Below are positions 10,093 through 18,274 of a DNA stretch of 64,000 nt, one piece after another. Below the pieces are notes generated by a model. It ran no database searches, had not been told where the DNA came from, and was given only the letters and a program-made list of their open reading frames with translations. The DNA is from Saltatorellus ferox (lineage in GTDB: Bacteria > Planctomycetota > UBA1135 > GCA-002686595). The translations under genes and the position numbers were made by a program. Position 1 is the stretch's first letter. Each line of letters starts with the position of its first letter. The stretch covers positions 620,001-684,000 of the forward strand of contig CP036434.1 in the NCBI GenBank assembly GCA_007751475.1, in the 5' to 3' direction.

Positions 10093-11082
10093 TTATCGAC
10101 CGGTCGTGGCCGAAGGTTCAGGGTGCCCGTTCGTGCACTTCGGCACATCGCAGATTTCGTGGACAACGAGCGCGAGCAGCCCGTTCTTGGTGCCGATGCG
10201 GCCGCGCGCGCAGACCGTCTCCTCGATCTCGACCTCGGCCAGATCGCCGATGCGGGCGTCGAGCGGAATGACGTCGCCCACCTCGATGTTCAAGAGCTCC
10301 GCGAGCGGGACGTCGGTTCCGCCCAGATGGATCGAAAGCTCCATCTCCATGCCCGCGAGGTGAGCGGGGGCATCCTTTCGGGAGCCCGCAGGCTCCTCGT
10401 CCGGCGGAGCGGAGATGCCCGGCAGGTAGATGCGGATGTCGCTCGGGTGCCCGGATTCTGGCTCGAAGCCGAGGTGGATGAAGAGGCGCCGCGCGTCCGC
10501 GTCAGGCCCGAGGTCCTCCATGGTCGTGAGTTCCTCCGGCTCTTGCCAGACGGTCCCTGGCTCGACCACGAGTCCGAACTCGATGCCGACGCGCTGAACG
10601 AGATCGTCGAGCAGGTTGCCGATGACGCGGCGCTCGGTTCGGGTCAGCATCGGCTCGCGGGTGGAGGCAGCCTCCTCCAGCTCGGTCTCCGTGGGCGGAC
10701 CGGACAGCACGGTATCGCAGGCGATGCGCGCGGCGTCCGTGTCCCAGATGACCCAGCCGAGGCCAGCACCGCACTGGAATCCCTGCACGAGGAAAGGGCG
10801 CACGTAGCCATCGAAGAGGCCCTGCGCGTTCACCTCGGAGACCTCACCCAGAGTGAGCGTCGGGTGTCCGCGGAGAGGCCCTGCCAGCGTGTTGGCGATG
10901 ACCTGGAGGCGGGCGGACAGCGTCTTGCGGATGCGCGCGATCCGGTCGGCCGAGAGGGTCCGGGGTTCGGTGAAGTCACGCGGCGTCACGACGGCGACGC
11001 GCGGCCCACCGCCGCGCGTTCCGCCCTTGCGGGCCGCGCCAGCCAGGGCTGCCGCTTCTTCCGAATCCACGATTCCGGACAT
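10093..11082 (-). CDS. fliM: Flagellar motor switch protein FliM
   Basis: This 329-residue protein links MS-ring-bound FliG to FliN in the C-ring and is the usual target of phosphorylated CheY. The middle domain contains a CGAGLGWVIWD segment and the LTRTERRVIGNLLDDLV helix. The C-terminal SpoA domain (MEMELSIHLGGTDVPLAELLNI) pairs with FliN. The N-terminal CheY-binding peptide, normally close to LSQDEIDALL, is degenerate here: VDSEEAAALAGAA has no Ile-Asp-Ala-Leu-Leu core. Switching may therefore not follow the standard CheY route. It lies 17 bp downstream of the FliL-like gene. Confidence 0.92.
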   Translation of the reverse strand: MSGIVDSEEAAALAGAARKGGTRGGGPRVAVVTPRDFTEPRTLSADRIARIRKTLSARLQVIANTLAGPLRGHPTLTLGEVSEVNAQGLFDGYVRPFLVQGFQCGAGLGWVIWDTDAARIACDTVLSGPPTETELEEAASTREPMLTRTERRVIGNLLDDLVQRVGIEFGLVVEPGTVWQEPEELTTMEDLGPDADARRLFIHLGFEPESGHPSDIRIYLPGISAPPDEEPAGSRKDAPAHLAGMEMELSIHLGGTDVPLAELLNIEVGDVIPLDARIGDLAEVEIEETVCARGRIGTKNGLLALVVHEICDVPKCTNGHPEPSATTGR

Positions 11083-11099
11083 GGTGCTCGAGTTCGCGC

Positions 11100-11894
11100 C
11101 TACTGCGCGATGATGTCTCCCGTGAACATGCGGCGGATGCGGCCCTTGACGCCCACGTGAACGTCGCCCTCGAAGCCTTCCTCGAGTGCGCTGACGTCGA
11201 CGTAGAGCTTCGTACCGTCGCCCGCTTCCACGAGGAGGTCGTATTCGTCGCCCCCGAACTTCAGCTCGGGGCCTTCATCGAGCTGGATCGTCCGCTCGGG
11301 CTGGTTGACGTGGAGAGTATGCTCGTAGAAGCCTCCGCGGAAGGTGCCCTTCCGCTCCTGGCTATCCCCGATGCGCAGGCCGCTCTTCGGGTCCATTTCG
11401 TACGGGGTGGAGGTCTCGCCGAGATGCACCGGGAACAGGATCGGCTCGGTGATCTCCTCCAGCGCGGCAGAGAAGGACTCCCGTGCGGCGGCGCCCATGA
11501 CCTCGTCCATGAGGTACTGGGAGACGAGGAACTGCATCGTCTCACGCAGGAGCGTCTCGTAGTGCTCATCCGCTCGACGGGATTCCGGATAGCCGAGGTC
11601 GTAGGCGAAGTAGGAACAGCTCGGCGAGAACTTCAGGTAGCGCGAGTAGTTGTCGTCCCGCGTGTTGCCCACGATCTCCCCTTCGAGGAAGAACGTATGC
11701 ATCGCCGGGCCCACGAACTTGGGTACCTCCTCGACCGAAGGCTTCGCCATCACCGCGAGGATCGTTCCCGCGCCAATGAGGCCGACGATTCCGCCGAGGA
11801 GCTTGAGAGGGCCCTTCGATTTCTTCTGCTCGTCACCCTCGCCGGGCTCTGCTCCGTCCTCGTTCTCTTTTGGTTCTTTGTCTTCGTCGGCCAT
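11100..11894 (-). CDS. fliL: FliL-like stator-associated membrane protein
   Basis: The 264-residue product has a charged cytoplasmic tail (residues 1-30, acidic then lysine-rich), one transmembrane helix (about 31-52, LGGIVGLIGAGTILAVM) and a large periplasmic domain. FliL proteins ring the stator and support torque. The assignment rests on topology, a match to the FliL-type pattern near residue 65 (HTFFLEGEIVGN) and position between motB and fliM. The periplasmic part is longer than in typical FliL (about 150-180 residues in total). The ~80-residue C-terminal extension ending GDIIAQ is unexplained. Thirteen bp separate it from motB2. Confidence 0.72.
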   Translation of the reverse strand: MADEDKEPKENEDGAEPGEGDEQKKSKGPLKLLGGIVGLIGAGTILAVMAKPSVEEVPKFVGPAMHTFFLEGEIVGNTRDDNYSRYLKFSPSCSYFAYDLGYPESRRADEHYETLLRETMQFLVSQYLMDEVMGAAARESFSAALEEITEPILFPVHLGETSTPYEMDPKSGLRIGDSQERKGTFRGGFYEHTLHVNQPERTIQLDEGPELKFGGDEYDLLVEAGDGTKLYVDVSALEEGFEGDVHVGVKGRIRRMFTGDIIAQ

Positions 11895-11907
11895 GGGAGC
11901 GGTTCGG

Positions 11908-12624
11908 TTAGCGGGCGGTCGCGGGGATGATGAGTCGGGCGTCGACGCCGGTGGCGCTGAGTTCGTTCACGGTCACTTCTGCGAACCAGGCCTTGGCGCG
12001 CACGCGGCCCGGGTCGAAGCCGTGTTCCTCGACGAGGTAGTCGAGAACGGCGCGGGCGCGCGCGTTCGCGAGCCTCGAGTTGTCGTACTGAAACTTCGGA
12101 CCAGCGTCCGTCGCGTGGCCTTCCAGGCTCAGCGTCTGTTCACCCCGCGGGCGAAGCGTATCCACGAGGGCGTCGATGTAGCGTCTGGAGGCGGCGTCCA
12201 GGACGTCGGAGTCCGGATCGAAGGAGGCGAGGCGAGGTTGACGAACCTCGTCGTGCGGCTCGAGCTTGGCGAGATCCTCGGCGCGGACGAGCTCGGACAG
12301 CGCGGCCTCTTCGTGCGCGGCTCGGCGCTCGGGATCGTCCTCGGGCGGAAGGTTGAACCGTCGGCGCATCTGCTCGAAGATCGCCTGCTTCTCGTGCGCG
12401 TCGAGCACGCCGGTCAGTCCCATGGACTTGACCTGGACGACGAACGAGCCGATGCCGCGGGCCATCAGGCCGAAGTCACGCTCCTTGGCCATGGCCACGA
12501 GGAGGATGAAGAAGCACAGGATGAGCGTCATCATGTCGCCGAACGACACGAGGTAGGCGGGTGCGCCCTTGGTCTTGACCTTCTTGATGACGGTCTTGAC
12601 CTTGATCTCTCCGATGACGGTCAT
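11908..12624 (-). CDS. MotB-like stator protein with divergent OmpA domain (second copy)
   Basis: The 238-residue product has the MotB layout: a basic N-terminus, one membrane helix with the conserved proton-path Asp (YLVSFGDMMTLILCFFILL, residues 24-42) and a C-terminal OmpA-like domain. The peptidoglycan-binding part is poor: EGHATDAGPKFQYDNSRLANARA keeps the ARA helix, but the usual final NRRVE motif is replaced by GVDARLIIPA. It overlaps the 3' end of the first motB by 4 bp, so the two are translationally coupled. The pair may form a mixed stator, or this copy may be specialised. Both copies keep the Asp, so both could conduct ions. Confidence 0.82.
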   Translation of the reverse strand: MTVIGEIKVKTVIKKVKTKGAPAYLVSFGDMMTLILCFFILLVAMAKERDFGLMARGIGSFVVQVKSMGLTGVLDAHEKQAIFEQMRRRFNLPPEDDPERRAAHEEAALSELVRAEDLAKLEPHDEVRQPRLASFDPDSDVLDAASRRYIDALVDTLRPRGEQTLSLEGHATDAGPKFQYDNSRLANARARAVLDYLVEEHGFDPGRVRAKAWFAEVTVNELSATGVDARLIIPATAR

Positions 12625-13394
12625 CGGCCGCCTCCATCGACGGATGCGACGCGGTCGCGACTCATCGAGACGAGACGAACTTCGACCCGCCGGTTGGCAG
12701 CGCGCTCCGAGGCCGTGACGGCGTCCTTGAAGGGGCGATCGGGACCGTAGCCCTCCAGCATGATGAGCGATGGGTCCATGCCGCCCTCGCGGACGAGCAG
12801 CTCGGCGGCGGCGCGTGCGCGCGCGATCGAGAGCGACTGGGCGTCCGGGTAGGTGGGGGACGGCGTGAAGGCGTCATCGGTGTGACCCTCGACGACGACC
12901 ATGACCGGGTAGAAGCTGATCGTGTCCGCGAGCTCGACGAGGGCCTTCGCGAGGGAAGGGTTCGTGCGGGCATCGCCTGGCCGGAACCCCGCCTTCTCCG
13001 GGAAGCGGAGGCGCATGCCGTCGGCGACCGAGCGTAGATCGATCGGGACGTGCTCATCGGTGAGCTTCTGTCCCATCTCCTCCATGTTCTCGCGCAGCTC
13101 GTTCACGGGCCGTGTGTGGCGCTTGCGCGAGCCGCGCGCGAGGTCCATGGCGAGCATCAGGTCGTCCTGGGGCGCGGTCATGGTGTCGGAGGCGTCTCCC
13201 TTGAAGACGCCGGACGTGCTGACGATGTTCTTCGGGTAGGTGAAGGTGTCGAACTCCTTGATGCTCGCGAACGTGTACAGAAGGATGAAGAAGGTCACGA
13301 GCAGGGACACCATGTCCACGAACGTGGTGATCCACGGCGGCGCTCCGTCGACGCCGTCGTTCACCTCCTTGACCTTGATCAGTTCCTTCGCCAT
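12621..13394 (-). CDS. motB: Flagellar motor stator protein MotB
   Basis: The 257-residue protein anchors the MotA channel to peptidoglycan. The membrane helix carries the essential Asp (PPWITTFVDMVSLLVTFFILL, residues 19-39). The OmpA-like domain is canonical: VVEGHTDDAF, then SLSIARARAAAELL, GYGPDRP and ERAANRRVEVRLV. It follows motA by 21 bp and overlaps the second MotB-like gene by 4 bp. A plug-like amphipathic stretch after the helix (near residues 45-60) is plausible but not certain. Confidence 0.92.
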   Translation of the reverse strand: MAKELIKVKEVNDGVDGAPPWITTFVDMVSLLVTFFILLYTFASIKEFDTFTYPKNIVSTSGVFKGDASDTMTAPQDDLMLAMDLARGSRKRHTRPVNELRENMEEMGQKLTDEHVPIDLRSVADGMRLRFPEKAGFRPGDARTNPSLAKALVELADTISFYPVMVVVEGHTDDAFTPSPTYPDAQSLSIARARAAAELLVREGGMDPSLIMLEGYGPDRPFKDAVTASERAANRRVEVRLVSMSRDRVASVDGGGR

Positions 13395-13415
13395 CGCCGC
13401 ACCGCTCCTCGAAGA

Positions 13416-14189
13416 TCAGGATTCGGCGTCCACGAGGGCGCGCATCGGAGGCGAGAGGAAGCCCTTGAGCTTCTCCTTGATCAGCTGCGGCTTCTCGCCG
13501 GACTGGATCGCGACGACGCCCTCGATCATGAGCTTGCGCAGCTGCTGGTTGGTCTTCGCGACCATCTCCAGCTTGCCCGCGACCGGGATGAACACCATGT
13601 TCGCTCCCATGGCGCCGTAGAGCGTCGTGAGGAGCGCGGTGGCCATGCCGAGTCCGATGCCGTTCGGGTCCGAAAGGTCCTGGAGCATCTGCACGAGGCC
13701 CACGAGCGTCCCGATCATGCCGAAGGCGGGCATGAAGGCGCCGAGCTGGTCGACGATCTTGCGGCCGGTGCCGTGGCGGCTGTCTTCCCACTCGGCCTCC
13801 AGCTCCATGATGTCGCGCACGGTGTCGGCGCTGAATCCATCGATGACGAGCTGGATACCCTTGCCGAAGAACGGATCCTCGACGGTCTGAAGCTTGGTCT
13901 CGAGGGCGAGGAGGCCTTCCTTGCGGGCGAGGTTCGCGAACTCGACGATGCGGTCGATCTGCTCGGTCGGCGTGGAGGTCTTCCGCAGAGCGGAGACCAT
14001 CATCACCTTCATGATCGGCTTCAGATCCGACACGGGGAAGGCCACCATGATCACGGCGATCGTGCCCCCGAAGACGATGATCATCGACGGGATGTGCACG
14101 AACACCATGACCCCGCCGGGGCCGATGGCCATCGCGCCGAGGACGAGGATGAACGCGAGCGCGCCACCGATGATCGTATTGAGGTCCAT
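13416..14189 (-). CDS. motA: Flagellar motor stator protein MotA
   Basis: The 257-residue protein has four membrane helices and forms the ion channel with MotB. The signature lies in helices 3 and 4: PAFGMIGTLVGLVQML and YGAMGANMVFIPVAGKL contain the conserved channel prolines. The cytoplasmic loop between helices 2 and 3 carries the charged residues that contact FliG. ATG 14189 (MDLNTIIGG) matches family N-termini; a further in-frame start at 14228 adds 13 non-conserved residues. It heads the motA-motB-motB2-fliL-fliM-fliN operon. That operon is separated from the rest of the flagellar genes by a gene on the opposite strand. Confidence 0.94.
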   Translation of the reverse strand: MDLNTIIGGALAFILVLGAMAIGPGGVMVFVHIPSMIIVFGGTIAVIMVAFPVSDLKPIMKVMMVSALRKTSTPTEQIDRIVEFANLARKEGLLALETKLQTVEDPFFGKGIQLVIDGFSADTVRDIMELEAEWEDSRHGTGRKIVDQLGAFMPAFGMIGTLVGLVQMLQDLSDPNGIGLGMATALLTTLYGAMGANMVFIPVAGKLEMVAKTNQQLRKLMIEGVVAIQSGEKPQLIKEKLKGFLSPPMRALVDAES

Positions 14190-14228
14190 GGGGAGAGAGG
14201 CGGGGTAGAGAGATCCCGCGTGTCTCAC

Positions 14229-14256
14229 CTATCGACTTGCCGCCCGATTCCCTTGA
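14229..14256 (-). promoter_or_regulatory. Possible sigma-28 type promoter of the motA operon
   Basis: On the minus strand GTCGATAG (14236-14229) matches six of eight bases of the sigma-28 -10 element GCCGATAA. A TCAA (14256-14253) lies 16 bases upstream in place of TAAA at 15. The element ends 40 bases before the motA ATG. The match is suggestive only. Confidence 0.3.
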
Positions 14257-14383
14257 AGGATCAGCCCTGACGACCTCGAATCTTTTTCGGCTCTTCAGGC
14301 CCGCCCGGGGCCCGGAGGCCCGGGGCGCGGGCTAAAGTCCTTCCCAAAGCGCCGCCACAGACCGCTCTGACCTGACCCGACCC

Positions 14384-17119
14384 ATGATTTCCCCCTCAGC
14401 CGCCCTCCGGTGGCTCATCCGGGCCCACGCGGGCCTCCTCCTTTCATCCGCTGGGGCGACTCCCCAGGTCGTGTTCCTGGATCGAACGGACCTCCTGGAG
14501 ACCTCTGACGTCCGGAGCGGGATCGCGATGGGGGTGGCCGACATGAACGGCGACGGCAGGGACGACATCGTCCGCCTCCACGAAGGCCGTGGCCTCCGCA
14601 TCGAGTATCAGGGCGCCCCCGGCGCGGCCTTCGGGACGCTCGTTCACGGCAACGTCTCGCTCACCCGCCAGTGGAGCCTCTCCATCGCCGACGCCGACCA
14701 CAACGGCTACCGCGACCTGTTTCTGGGGGGCGCCTACGACGGCGCCCGGGTGCTCTTCGCGGACAGCACCGGCAGCTCCTTCGCGCCGACGGTGCTGCCC
14801 GGCCCGCCCCTCTTCGTGAAGGGGAGTCAGTTCGTCGATATCAACGCCGACGGCTGGCTCGACCTCTTCGTCGGGCACGGGGAGGCTGACAGCCACCTGT
14901 ACCGGAACACCGGCGGCGGCGGCTTCGAGTTCGACCCGGAGTGGATCGGTGCTCCCACGGACCCCTCCAGCGACGGTTCTGGCTATCGCGCATCCGTCTT
15001 CACCGATTATGACGGTGATGGAGACGTGGATCTCCACGTCTCCAAGGGGCGGGATGGAGTGGCCTCGCCGGACGATTCGCGCCGGATCAACCAGCTGTTC
15101 AGGAACGACGGCCAGGCCTGGACCGAGGTGGGCGAAGTCGCCGGTGTCGCCCTCGGGGAGCAGTCCTGGGCGGCTGAATTCGGCGACCTGGACGGCGACG
15201 GTGACATGGACGCCTTCGTCCTCAACGAGATGGACGCTTCGTCCTTGCTGCGGAACAACGGCGATGGAACCTTCACGGACGTCACCCGACTGTCCGGGTT
15301 GGCGGGTGAGTTGGGCTTCTTCGGCGTTCAGGCGGCGTTCCGGGACTTCGACAACGACGGGCACCTCGACCTCCTCGTCTCGGGCGAGGAACATCGCCTG
15401 TTCCTGGGGGATGGCGCTCTCGGATTCACGCGTGTCGCGGCGCCGTTCCCAGGGCCGTCCGTCTCCTCCTTTGCGCTCGGCGACCTGAACGGCGATGGAT
15501 TCGTCGATGTCTACGCAGGCTACGCGGGGCTCGTCAACCTGCCGAGCAGCGAGCCCGATCGCCTCTTTTTCAACGTCGCCAACGGGAACGACTGGCTTCA
15601 GGTATCCCTGGTCGGCACCACGAGCGATCTCGGCGGCGTGGGGGCGCGCATCGAGGTCAGGAACGATGGAGCCCTCCAGGTTCGCGAGGTCCGCGCGGGA
15701 GAGGGCTTCGGAGGCTCGCACTCCCCCGTGCAGTCGTTCGGCCTCGGAGCGGCCGACTCGGTCGATCGGGTGCGCGTGCTCTGGCCATCGGGAGCGATCG
15801 ATGAGCTGTGGAACGTGGACGTGAACCAGCGGCTGGAGATCGTCGAGGGGGCGACGGGCGTCAGGGACGTCGCGGTGGCGCTGATCGGCCTGGAGTTCAA
15901 CGATGCCGAGGAGAGCGAAGGCGGCGAGGTCTGGCTTCGCAATCGTGACCTCGAACTCGTCGAGGACGGTCTGCGTGGCGATCAGATCGTCGGGCTGCGG
16001 TATGCGCTCGACGTTCCGCCCGGGGCGACCGTGGTGGACGCCTGGGTTCAGTTCACGGCGGAGGGGCGCGACTTCGACGAGGCCCAGCTCTTCATCGCCG
16101 CGGAGGCGACCGACGACGCCGCCGGTATCGAGAGCCTCGACATGAACCTCTCGCTTCGCCCGCGAACGACATCGGTCGTTCCGTGGTCGCCGGTCTCCTG
16201 GACGGAAATCGGGCGGCGCAGCAGCGCGGAGCGCACACCGTCCCTTCGATCGGTGATCCAGGAATTGGCGGACCGCGATGGCTGGAACGAAGGCAACCAC
16301 GCGCTTCTCCTCATCACGGGTACGGGACGCCGCTCGGCCTACGCCAGCGACGACGGTCTCTCCGTCCTGGCAAGCGGCGTGAACATCAACCCGAACGCCC
16401 CGACGCTCCACGTCCTCTACACCGATCACCAGGTGACCGTCAGCGCGGTCCGCGGCCCGCAGTCGGACGGCGAGGAGCGCGAATCCGGCTACGTGACGCT
16501 CACGAGCTTCGACCTCGAACTCGTCGATGACGGATCGAACCTGGGCCAGACGGTGGCGCTTCACTTCGAGGACGTCGCGGTGCCGCGCGGCGCCAGGATC
16601 GAACGCGCCTACATTCAGTTCACGGCCGATGAAGTGGGGCTGGGGTCCTGCCTGCTGTCCGTTTCCGCGGAGGCGAGTGGCCATCCTGCGCCACTCGAAG
16701 CCGTCGACGGGAACTTCACCTCGCGGACGCGAACGGCGGCGAGCGTCCCCTGGCCGGTTCTTCCCTGGGAGCAAGTGGGGGACGCCACGTTCGCCCAGCG
16801 CACGCCCGACCTGCGACCCATCGTTCAGGAGCTCGTGAATCGCGTCGACTGGGGATCCGGCTCGGACACCGTCTTTCTGATCTCGGGCACCGGCACCCGC
16901 ACCGCCGAGTCTTTCGAAGGCGGAGCGGCGTCCAGCCCGAAGCTGATCATCGAGTTCAGCACGCGTCCGGGCAACGTGCCGCCGACCGCTGATGCGGGCG
17001 GCGACATCGTGTTCGGCGGCTCATCGACCGGAGGCGCGAGCCCTACTTCGCGCCGGACGCCCGAAGTTCCTGAAGGGCCTTCACGTAGCGAATGCTCTCG
17101 TCCGGCATCTGTTGATTGA
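14384..17119 (+). CDS. Secreted FG-GAP/VCBS repeat protein with ASPIC/UnbV domain, truncated PKD-like end
   Basis: The 911-residue product starts with a probable signal peptide, then has seven calcium-loop repeats of the FG-GAP type (for example DMNGDGRDD, DINADGWLD, DYDGDGDVD, DLDGDGDMD, DFDNDGHLD) forming a beta-propeller to about residue 390. An ASPIC/UnbV domain follows (about 400-480, GVGARIEVRN, VRVLWPSGAIDEL). Then come two copies of a ~160-residue module (LELVEDG, AYIQFTADE, WxxGxxxxFLISGTGTR) seen in surface proteins. The end reads NVPPTADAGGDIV, the usual opening of a PKD domain, and then runs into sequence antisense to the MotE-like gene, overlapping it by 77 bp. It is unrelated to the flagellar genes around it and lies on the opposite strand. 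Confidence 0.82.
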   Translation: MISPSAALRWLIRAHAGLLLSSAGATPQVVFLDRTDLLETSDVRSGIAMGVADMNGDGRDDIVRLHEGRGLRIEYQGAPGAAFGTLVHGNVSLTRQWSLSIADADHNGYRDLFLGGAYDGARVLFADSTGSSFAPTVLPGPPLFVKGSQFVDINADGWLDLFVGHGEADSHLYRNTGGGGFEFDPEWIGAPTDPSSDGSGYRASVFTDYDGDGDVDLHVSKGRDGVASPDDSRRINQLFRNDGQAWTEVGEVAGVALGEQSWAAEFGDLDGDGDMDAFVLNEMDASSLLRNNGDGTFTDVTRLSGLAGELGFFGVQAAFRDFDNDGHLDLLVSGEEHRLFLGDGALGFTRVAAPFPGPSVSSFALGDLNGDGFVDVYAGYAGLVNLPSSEPDRLFFNVANGNDWLQVSLVGTTSDLGGVGARIEVRNDGALQVREVRAGEGFGGSHSPVQSFGLGAADSVDRVRVLWPSGAIDELWNVDVNQRLEIVEGATGVRDVAVALIGLEFNDAEESEGGEVWLRNRDLELVEDGLRGDQIVGLRYALDVPPGATVVDAWVQFTAEGRDFDEAQLFIAAEATDDAAGIESLDMNLSLRPRTTSVVPWSPVSWTEIGRRSSAERTPSLRSVIQELADRDGWNEGNHALLLITGTGRRSAYASDDGLSVLASGVNINPNAPTLHVLYTDHQVTVSAVRGPQSDGEERESGYVTLTSFDLELVDDGSNLGQTVALHFEDVAVPRGARIERAYIQFTADEVGLGSCLLSVSAEASGHPAPLEAVDGNFTSRTRTAASVPWPVLPWEQVGDATFAQRTPDLRPIVQELVNRVDWGSGSDTVFLISGTGTRTAESFEGGAASSPKLIIEFSTRPGNVPPTADAGGDIVFGGSSTGGASPTSRRTPEVPEGPSRSECSRPASVD

Positions 17120-17780
17120 TCGCCCCGATCAGCTCGCGGACGCGCTCCTCTTCCAGCTGAACGAGGATCTTCGCCGCTTCCTCGGGGCCGTAGACCGACG
17201 TCAGTAGATTGGCAGCATCCGCCGCTTCCGTGTCCTCGAAGAGCGAGGCCATCTTCTGATAGGTCTGATCTTCCTTCTCCTGAAGGACCTCGCGATCCCG
17301 GTCGACTTCCTGGCCCGCGGCCTCGGTGTCCGCGTTTTGCTCGAGGAGAGCGGTTCGCAGCTTCTCCAGCTCGCGGTAGCGATCCTCCAGATGCTCTCGG
17401 TCGCTATCGAGCTCGCGCTCGCGCGCATCGAGGTCGCGCGCCCTCTGGGCCACCTCGTCCAGCTTGACCTGCAGCGACTTCTGGAGGTTCGTCAGCTCCT
17501 CCGCCGAGAACGGGTCTTCCAGCATGAACGAACCGAGCGGCGTGGCCGCGTTCTCGAAGAGCTGCCGAGGGCTCCGTCGATCCTGCTGGATCTCCTCTTC
17601 CACGTCCGGGAGCATCGTGGTCTCGCCCTCTTCGACGGTGATCTGCTCAGGGAACAGCTTCCCGACGCCCTTCATCTCGTGCATCGGCGTGCCGGTGAGC
17701 GCGGAGAAGGTGACGAAGGAGCCGACCAGGAGCACGAAGCCGCCGAGGCCGTAGGCCAGAATCTTGAGGAGGTGGTTCAT
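17043..17780 (-). CDS. MotE-like flagellar coiled-coil membrane protein
   Basis: The 245-residue product has one N-terminal membrane helix (residues 8-30), a long charged coiled coil (about 95-180) and a C-terminal helical segment (TYQKMASLFEDTEAADAANL, then VYGPEEAAKILVQLEEE) of the MgtE-N/MotE type. In alphaproteobacteria, proteins of this type chaperone MotC or act in motor assembly. In planctomycetes and spirochaetes a similar gene follows fliJ. The exact role here is not known. It overlaps fliJ by 4 bp and is the last gene of the large minus-strand operon. Confidence 0.72.
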   Translation of the reverse strand: MNHLLKILAYGLGGFVLLVGSFVTFSALTGTPMHEMKGVGKLFPEQITVEEGETTMLPDVEEEIQQDRRSPRQLFENAATPLGSFMLEDPFSAEELTNLQKSLQVKLDEVAQRARDLDARERELDSDREHLEDRYRELEKLRTALLEQNADTEAAGQEVDRDREVLQEKEDQTYQKMASLFEDTEAADAANLLTSVYGPEEAAKILVQLEEERVRELIGAINQQMPDESIRYVKALQELRASGAK

Positions 17781-18274
17781 GGTGCGGTCTCGGTCGAGTG
17801 GTCCTGGGAGGCGGTCAGTTCGGGTGATTCGGTCGGGCGGCGGCCGTTGATGAAGGCTTCTCGCTCACGATTCTCCTTGCGCCGGCGCTGGCGGCGCTCT
17901 TCGTTCAGCCAGCGCTGTTCGAGTCGTTTGAGCGCTTCCACGTCGCGGCGCCGCACGTCGTAAGGCTTTCGGGCCTCCTCCGCGCGGGCTCTCGCCTGGA
18001 CCAGGGCCGTGTCGTCGCTCACCGTTCGAGCCGTGAGCCCGTCGAGTGCATCGTAGGCAGCGAGCGTGGCGTGGACGCTGGGCCCGGGTGCGCCCTCCCC
18101 CGGCACCTGGTTCCGGACGAGCTCCTGCCGCGCCAGCGCCACGCGCTCGCGCCCGGCCTGGCGCTGTTCCGCTGCATCGCGAGCTGCGCGCTCGGCCTGG
18201 GCCCACCGGATCTTCTCGGCTTTGGCCTGCTGCTCGCGAAGCGCGAGCAGTCTGGCGAGGCGAAAGGAACTCAT
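17777..18274 (-). CDS. fliJ: Flagellar export chaperone FliJ
   Basis: The 165-residue product is almost wholly a charged coiled coil starting with the FliJ-like MSSFRLARLLALREQQAKAE. FliJ binds the FliI hexamer like a rotary stalk and hands chaperone-substrate complexes to FlhA. Identification combines the N-terminal pattern, coiled-coil composition, family length (about 147 in E. coli) and position directly after fliI. It overlaps fliI and the MotE-like gene by 4 bp each. Confidence 0.87.
   Translation of the reverse strand: MSSFRLARLLALREQQAKAEKIRWAQAERAARDAAEQRQAGRERVALARQELVRNQVPGEGAPGPSVHATLAAYDALDGLTARTVSDDTALVQARARAEEARKPYDVRRRDVEALKRLEQRWLNEERRQRRRKENREREAFINGRRPTESPELTASQDHSTETAP

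Noticed and set aside
14298..14335. GC-rich run upstream of the FG-GAP gene as a terminator
   Set aside because: Self-complementary GGGCCC pieces exist, but no continuous stem forms and no T-run follows. It lies upstream of both divergent genes.
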